This document shows positions 6,248-8,364 of a stretch of 8,364 bases of DNA, piece after piece. The stretch is from JALZDI01 sp965653225 (GTDB taxonomy: Bacteria > Actinomycetota > Actinomycetes > Propionibacteriales > Nocardioidaceae), in assembly GCA_965653225.1 (NCBI GenBank), contig CBFGZI010000150.1, positions 1-8,364 on the forward strand. Reading direction: 5' to 3'. The notes beneath the pieces were generated by a model. It did not search any database, was not told the origin of the DNA, and worked only from the letters and a program-made list of their open reading frames with translations. Numbering within the stretch: the stretch's first letter is position 1; every line of letters starts with the position of its first letter. The position numbers and the translations under genes are program-made.

Positions 6248-6943
6248 GTGACAACGGATCGGCGCATCTCCACGGTCAGCCGGCGAGCGGGCCTGCTGCG
6301 CACGTTCAGCCTCGACATCGTCGGCCCGCTGGTGGTCTACGCGGCCTGCCGGGAGGCGGGGGTCTCGACTGTGTGGGCGCTGGTCGTGTCGGGGTTCCCC
6401 CCGGCGGTCGGCGTGCTGATCGACTGGGTGCGCTGGCGCACGCTCGAGGTGGTGGGCGCCGTCGTGCTCGGCGGCATCGCCCTGAGCATCGTGCTCGCCC
6501 TGCTGAGCAACGACCCCAAGGTGGTCCTGCTGGAGGGTGCGGCGATGACGGCGGCGTTCGGGGTCGCATGCCTGGTCTCGCTGCGCCGGCACCGGCCGCT
6601 GATCTTCTACTTCGCCCAGGCGTTCTTCGGCGGACGCCACTCCGCCGACGGTGTGGAGCTCGAGGCCGACTACGACCGGTACGAGAAGGCGCGGTTCTAC
6701 TGGCGGGTGGTCACGGTCGTCTGGGCGGCCACCTACTTCGTCGAGGCGACGGCGAAGACGTTCGTCGTGCAGAACTCGAGCACCACGACGGCGCTGGCCC
6801 TCAACCGCACGGCGCCGTGGGTCGTCTCCGGGGTCCTGATCGCGTGGATGTTCTGGTGGGCGTCCAGGCTCAAGGCCGAGAAGGCCGAGAACGAGGCCGC
6901 CGCGGCCGTCGCGCCGGTGGCCGCCCCGCTCGCCGACGGCTGA
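6248..6943 (+). CDS. VC0807-like polytopic membrane protein
   Basis: This 231-residue integral membrane protein has about six hydrophobic segments, near residues 17-35, 40-60, 66-87, 91-110, 150-172 and 186-206. The opening FSLDIVGPLVVYAACREAGVS, the GFPPAVGVLIDWVRWR turn and RRHRPLIFYFAQAFFGG are, to my reading, typical of the VC0807 family of small bacterial membrane proteins, whose function is unknown. A soluble loop at about 125-150 (GVELEADYDRYEKARFYWR) splits the segments four plus two. The C-terminus is a short charged, Ala-rich tail. The start is GTG at 6248. No in-frame ATG precedes the second half and no clear ribosome site is visible upstream, so a leaderless transcript or weak initiation is possible. 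The gene is divergent from the kinase, and its TGA is directly followed by the stop of the convergent DUF664 gene. Confidence 0.8.
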   Translation: MTTDRRISTVSRRAGLLRTFSLDIVGPLVVYAACREAGVSTVWALVVSGFPPAVGVLIDWVRWRTLEVVGAVVLGGIALSIVLALLSNDPKVVLLEGAAMTAAFGVACLVSLRRHRPLIFYFAQAFFGGRHSADGVELEADYDRYEKARFYWRVVTVVWAATYFVEATAKTFVVQNSSTTTALALNRTAPWVVSGVLIAWMFWWASRLKAEKAENEAAAAVAPVAAPLADG

Positions 6944-6965
6944 CTACTCGCCCACGCGGCCGTCG
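6934..6965. terminator. Possible stem-loop spanning two abutting convergent stop codons
   Basis: CGACGGC (6934-6940) is perfectly complementary to GCCGTCG (6959-6965). The 18-base loop contains the stop codons of both convergent genes (TGA 6941-6943; CTA 6944-6946, read as TAG on the minus strand). A 7-bp GC-rich stem here could end transcription from both sides, but the loop is long, no T-run follows, and chance pairing is likely in such GC-rich DNA. Confidence 0.3.
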
Positions 6966-7453
6966 ACCAGCTCGCGCACGATGTCGATGTGGCCGGTGTG
7001 CCGCGCGTACTCCTGCAGCAGGTGGAACAGGACGCGTTCCAGCGTCGCCGGCTCCGCGCCGTCCCACCGTTCGCCCGGCTGTCCGACCTCGGACAGGTCG
7101 TGGGCCCGCACCACCTCGGTGGTCGTCGCCCCTTGCGTACGCAGCGCCTCGACCACGTCGCCCGTGGGCTCCTCGGGCGCGACGAACCAGCGGCCGTCGC
7201 GGTGGTCGGCCCACGGGTCGCCCACGTCCCGTCCCTCGAACCCCCACACGATCCACCGGCGCTCGACGTGGGCCAGGTGCTTCACCAGCTCTATCGGCGT
7301 CCACCCCGACGGCAGGCGGCTGTGCCTCAGCTCGGTGTCGGGCAGGTCCTCGACCTTGCTCAGCAGCATGGTCCGGAAGTAGTCGAGGTAGCCGAGGAAG
7401 ACATCGGTGCGCGAGTCGGCGGCGATGGTCGGTGACGGGAACGGCAGGCTCAT
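6944..7453 (-). CDS. DUF664/DinB-like four-helix metal-binding protein
   Basis: This 169-residue protein matches the DUF664 branch of the DinB/YfiT-like fold, soluble four-helix bundles that often carry a metal held by three histidines. Characteristic segments are LSKVEDLPDTELRHSRLPSGWTPIELVKHLAHVERRW (about 31-67), GDPWADHRDGRWFV (78-91) and HLLQEYARHTGHIDIVRELVDG (144-165). Candidate metal ligands are H59 (or H62), H152 and H155. Some relatives in this superfamily are thiol-dependent S-transferases using mycothiol or bacillithiol, but the substrate here is unknown. The start is ATG at 7453-7451, with only a weak purine-rich site (AAGAAGA) upstream. The frame stays open further upstream, but that part covers the divergent hydrolase and is not family-like. 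It diverges from the hydrolase across 51 bases and ends flush against the VC0807-like gene. Confidence 0.87.
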   Translation of the reverse strand: MSLPFPSPTIAADSRTDVFLGYLDYFRTMLLSKVEDLPDTELRHSRLPSGWTPIELVKHLAHVERRWIVWGFEGRDVGDPWADHRDGRWFVAPEEPTGDVVEALRTQGATTTEVVRAHDLSEVGQPGERWDGAEPATLERVLFHLLQEYARHTGHIDIVRELVDGRVGE

Positions 7454-7504
7454 GCTGGGAGTCTTCTTGGGACCGAAGCCGCGTAGCAACCGGAAGGAAG
7501 CCAG
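7454..7504. promoter_or_regulatory. Compact 51-bp divergent promoter region
   Basis: Two genes start outward from this 51-base gap, so their promoters must overlap each other or the opposite gene. The hydrolase ribosome site GGAAGG (7492-7497) lies seven bases before its ATG. TAGCAA at 7484-7489 is a weak -10-like hexamer, but a transcript starting just after it would barely include the ribosome site. No symmetric operator was seen. Confidence 0.4.
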
Positions 7505-8364
7505 ATGACCGTCCCTCTGCCCGCCTCGTTCCAGCAGCGGCATCTGACCGTCGGCGACGTCTCGATCAACACCCTGACCGCCGGATCGGGCCCGCCCGTG
7601 CTGCTCATGCACGGGTATCCCCAGACGCACGTCATCTGGCACCACGTCGCGCCCATGCTCGCCGACGGCTACACCGTCGTCCTCACCGACCTGCGCGGCT
7701 ACGGCGACAGCGCGAAGCCCGCGTCGAGTGACGACCACGCGACCTACTCCAAGCGGACGATGGCGCGCGACCAGCACGAGGTCATGTGTGCTCTGGGCTT
7801 CGACCGGTACGCCGTCGTCGGCCACGACCGCGGTGGCCGGGTGGGGCACCGGCTCGCGCTCGACCACCCGGATGCCGTGTCCGCGCTTGCGGTGCTGGAC
7901 ATCGTCCCGACGCTGCACACGTTCCGGAACGCGGACGCGCACTTCGGGCTCGGCTACTTCCACTGGTTCTTCCTCGCCGCCGGCAACGGCATCCCCGAGC
8001 GGCTCATCGGCGGCGACCCGGAGTTCTGGATCCGCGCGCGGATGAGCATCCGGCACCACGGTGGCACTCCGTTCGACGAGGCGGCGATGCGGGAGTACGT
8101 CCGCTGCTTCTCCTCACCCGAGGCGATCCACGCCTCCTGCGAGGACTACCGGGCGGCCGCGTCGATCGACCTCGAGCACGACGCGGCCGACCGGGACGCC
8201 GGCCGGAAGATCGGGTGCCCGACGCTCGCCCTGTGGGGGTCGGAGGGGTTCGTCGGGCGCACGTACGACGTCCTGGGGATCTGGAACGACTACGCGGACT
8301 CGGTCGACGGGGAGGCGCTGCCGTGCGACCACTACCTGCCCGAGGAGGCGCCCGAGGCCACCGC
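7505..8364 (+). CDS. Haloacetate dehalogenase-like alpha/beta hydrolase, 3' end missing
   Basis: The visible 286 residues form nearly all of an alpha/beta hydrolase closest to fluoroacetate/haloacetate dehalogenases, which displace halide from a 2-haloacid through an aspartyl ester. The oxyanion region is LMHGYPQTHVIWH (34-46), followed by DLRGYGDSAKP (62-72). The nucleophile elbow is VVGHDRGGRVGHRLALDHP with D108 as nucleophile and R109 and R112 as likely carboxylate binders. The acid is D132 (VLDIVP). H153-W154 (YFHWFF) and Y215 (CEDYRA) match the halide pocket known from the family, and H276 (CDHYLPEEAPE) is the catalytic base. The full set argues for dehalogenase over epoxide hydrolase, though relatives with other substrates share much of it. 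No signal peptide is visible, so it is cytoplasmic. The frame is open to the window edge, and roughly ten residues are probably missing. GGAAGG lies seven bases before ATG 7505. Confidence 0.88.
   Translation, partial: MTVPLPASFQQRHLTVGDVSINTLTAGSGPPVLLMHGYPQTHVIWHHVAPMLADGYTVVLTDLRGYGDSAKPASSDDHATYSKRTMARDQHEVMCALGFDRYAVVGHDRGGRVGHRLALDHPDAVSALAVLDIVPTLHTFRNADAHFGLGYFHWFFLAAGNGIPERLIGGDPEFWIRARMSIRHHGGTPFDEAAMREYVRCFSSPEAIHASCEDYRAAASIDLEHDAADRDAGRKIGCPTLALWGSEGFVGRTYDVLGIWNDYADSVDGEALPCDHYLPEEAPEAT

Noticed and set aside
6205..7731. Long plus-strand frame (508 residues) covering the membrane protein and DUF664 genes
   Set aside because: It is an out-of-frame shadow rich in Arg/Gly/Pro that overlaps three genes supported by family motifs.

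Overview
The window is dense, strongly GC-rich DNA from a high-GC Gram-positive bacterium (Actinomycetota). The evidence is third-codon-position G/C bias in every gene, GTG starts, AGGAGG-type ribosome binding sites, and gene families typical of that phylum: a LAL-type LuxR regulator, a PknB-like receptor kinase, a DUF664/DinB-like protein and a small VC0807-like membrane protein. I cannot place it to genus. It looks like ordinary chromosome; I saw no insertion sequence, phage gene, tRNA, rRNA or CRISPR array.

Layout. (1) 1-413, minus: the start of a secreted protein with a streptogramin-lyase-like (Vgb-type) beta-propeller repeat, running off the left edge. (2) 414-743: a divergent intergenic region with a thrice-repeated heptamer and, next to the first plus-strand gene, a leader with competing inverted repeats. 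(3) 744-911 plus: a 55-residue basic small ORF, followed 17 bases later by (4) 929-3901 plus: a 990-residue LAL regulator with an N-terminal ATPase, a helical middle and a C-terminal LuxR HTH. (5) 3981-4382 plus: a 133-residue protein with one membrane segment and a charged helical tail. (6) 4417-5946 minus: a Ser/Thr receptor kinase with one membrane segment and a Pro/Ser/Thr-rich outer tail, without PASTA domains. (7) 5947-6247: a second divergent region with a CRP-like site and three palindromes. (8) 6248-6943 plus: a six-segment VC0807-like membrane protein. Its stop codon abuts that of (9) 6944-7453 minus: a DUF664/DinB-like protein. (10) 7505-8364 plus: a haloacetate dehalogenase-like alpha/beta hydrolase cut by the right edge, divergent from gene 9 across only 51 bases.

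How the genes work together: only the small ORF, the LAL regulator and possibly the small membrane protein look like one transcription unit. The kinase, membrane protein, DUF664 protein and hydrolase are separate convergent or divergent units with no obvious shared pathway. I found no clear new defence or biosynthetic system. The parts most worth following up are the structured leader and small ORF ahead of the LAL regulator, and the palindrome-rich region between the kinase and the membrane protein.
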